Shown: positions 62,741 to 64,000 of the stretch, piece by piece
Layout: each line of letters opens with the position of its first letter
Position numbering within the stretch: position 1 is the stretch's first letter
Source: Heterocephalus glaber
Taxonomy: Eukaryota > Chordata > Mammalia > Rodentia > Bathyergidae
DNA: 64,000 nucleotides
Assembly (NCBI RefSeq): GCF_000247695.1
Contig: NW_004624779.1
Span: forward strand, 1,824,868 to 1,888,867
Direction: 5' to 3'
Translations under genes and position numbers: made by a program
Notes under the pieces: model-generated
The model's input: only the letters and a program-made list of their open reading frames with translations
The model's database searches: none
What the model was told of the DNA's origin: nothing

Positions 62741-63863
62741 TATCATCTAGGCAAACAGAAATACATTCACACAAAATAAATTCCTGTCTCCAAGGCTTTG
62801 TTGTTTCTTCTACTTACAGTGACTTTCTCTACTTTTATCTCCACGTGGGCTTTATCACCAGTTACCCATATGCTGTACCATACCTACCTTTCACTCTTAC
62901 CTAAACACTTGTGTCTCCTTCACAAAATTAAAAGAAATAATTTGTCATTTTTCTGAACTTCCATGACCTTTTTTTATAGCATTAATTCATACAATTTTCA
63001 CTTAGCTAACCAATTATCCATATATTCAAAAAGAACCTTCTCTGTTAAGTACTATATAGCCTTTTCAAACTGTTACATATGATGTAATTTTCAAGATGTC
63101 TTCTTTCTTCTGATGTGAAAGATCATGAAGAAAGATGTCTTCTTTCTTCTTCTTTTCACTGATGTGAAAGTTTTAAAACACAGGATCACCATGTCATTGA
63201 TCTTTCCATCCCTCATAGGTCTCAGCTAAGTAATGACTGCATCAAGATGAGTATTACTCAAACGTTCTATTACCGTCCATCGTCCAAGTAGACCACCACC
63301 TCTGAATCCTTTGCTTTCACATATCTTCTGCTACCATGAAGCACTGATCTCAGCTGACACTAGGGAAGTTTATAGCAGTATACTTTCTCCAAACTTATCA
63401 GATTTAGTGCACCATTTCTCCTTTGGTCTACTGCTCATCCTTTGTTTATAAATGGGACTTTCAATGTCTTCAGGATAGAAATTGTTGCAGCAAGATAATC
63501 ATCAGTTATTTTTTTCTGGCAGAAAAACCAAAAGAATACAGGACTACATCAACTTACTTGCTTATAGACTTTATATAAATGTTTGTGCCTGCCGAGCTCA
63601 CTTGATGTTTTAGTAAAGCCATTTAACAAAATTCCAATAGTAGTTTATTCATCTTTAAGTATTTTTTCCCCAAATATTCCTTATGTAAAGATTAGAGAAA
63701 GCTACAGTAGTATTTCTCATTGTGTGTGTGCATGCTTGTGTCTGGGTCTCCGTGTGTGAATGTGATATACTTCTTTTATTTCTTCCATTTTAAGCAATTG
63801 TTTTTCTAAGTAGTTTTGAAGCATTGAAAATGGGCCTGGTGAATACAGAATTAAGAACTTCCA
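62741..63863. other. AT-rich DNA, no gene recognised
   Basis: No gene recognised. A small local duplication of AAGATGTCTTCTTTCTTCT and GATGTGAAAG occurs at 63,095-63,170, and a TG-rich stretch at 63,720-63,760. Confidence 0.45.
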
Positions 63864-63955
63864 GGGGCCGGGGATTTAGCTCAGTGGTTTTGCCACCTGC
63901 TGCGCAAGCTCAAGGACCCGAGTTCAATCCCCGGTACAAAAAAAAAAAAAAAAAA
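63864..63955 (+). repeat. ID-type SINE, near full length with long A tail
   Basis: Plus-strand copy beginning GGGGCCGGGGATTTAGCTCA, with the A box TTAGCTCAGTGG, a B box with one change (GTTCAATCC) and the end GGTAC followed by an A18 tail. The unbroken tail points to recent insertion. Confidence 0.93.
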
Positions 63956-64000
63956 GCAGAATGAATAGCAAGAAAATATGATATGAAACAGACTGGAAAG

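Noticed and set aside
63864..63955. tRNA gene
   Set aside because: A and B boxes are present, but the 3' half does not fold as a tRNA and an A tail follows. It is a tRNA-derived SINE, as are the eleven similar copies.

Overview
This window looks like nuclear DNA of a rodent outside the mouse/rat group. It carries twelve short tRNA-derived SINEs of ID type (internal pol III boxes, A-rich 3' ends after a GGTACC-like end), B1-type 7SL SINEs and an ID+B1 composite of B4 type. These sit on a background of old mammalian repeats (MIR, L2, MLT1-like LTRs, L1). A beaver-like (castorimorph) rodent is my guess from the SINE variant only. No intact multi-exon host gene could be recognised in 64 kb, so the window is probably intergenic or a large intron.

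Layout. 0-7 kb: AT-rich sequence with four ID SINEs and a MIR. 7.28-9.8 kb: a B1 fragment, an intronless fragment of the SMARCD1 (BAF60a) C-terminus with two in-frame stops, its presumed 3' UTR ending at an AATAAA, then an L2-like fragment. 9.97-11.6 kb: ID SINEs, a B1 inserted inside another B1, and an L1 3' end. 13.8-19.4 kb: a class I (gammaretrovirus-like) provirus. Its order is 5' LTR, GC/CpG-rich leader, an uninterrupted 524-codon gag, a wrecked protease, the integrase C-terminus, a multiply broken env, a polypurine tract and the 3' LTR. 19.6-22.1 kb: an antisense L1 interrupted by an ID SINE, a B4-like SINE and a 506-bp solo LTR with a 4-bp target duplication. 22-47 kb: AT-rich sequence with scattered MIR, MLT1-like, ID and L1 fragments and microsatellites. 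47.9-48.5 kb: a long GA tract beside a CpG-rich block that could be a promoter. 48.5-64 kb: more AT-rich sequence with L1 and MIR copies, a 38-bp minisatellite and a last ID SINE.

The most interesting locus is the provirus. Its two LTRs are strongly diverged by eye and pol and env are ruined, which points to an old insertion, yet gag has no stop over 1,572 nt. The 5' LTR keeps about 24 CpGs where the 3' LTR keeps about 4. An old LTR that still looks like a CpG-island promoter, in front of an open gag ending inside its zinc knuckle, is what a co-opted gag gene would look like. This is an inference that needs comparative and expression data.
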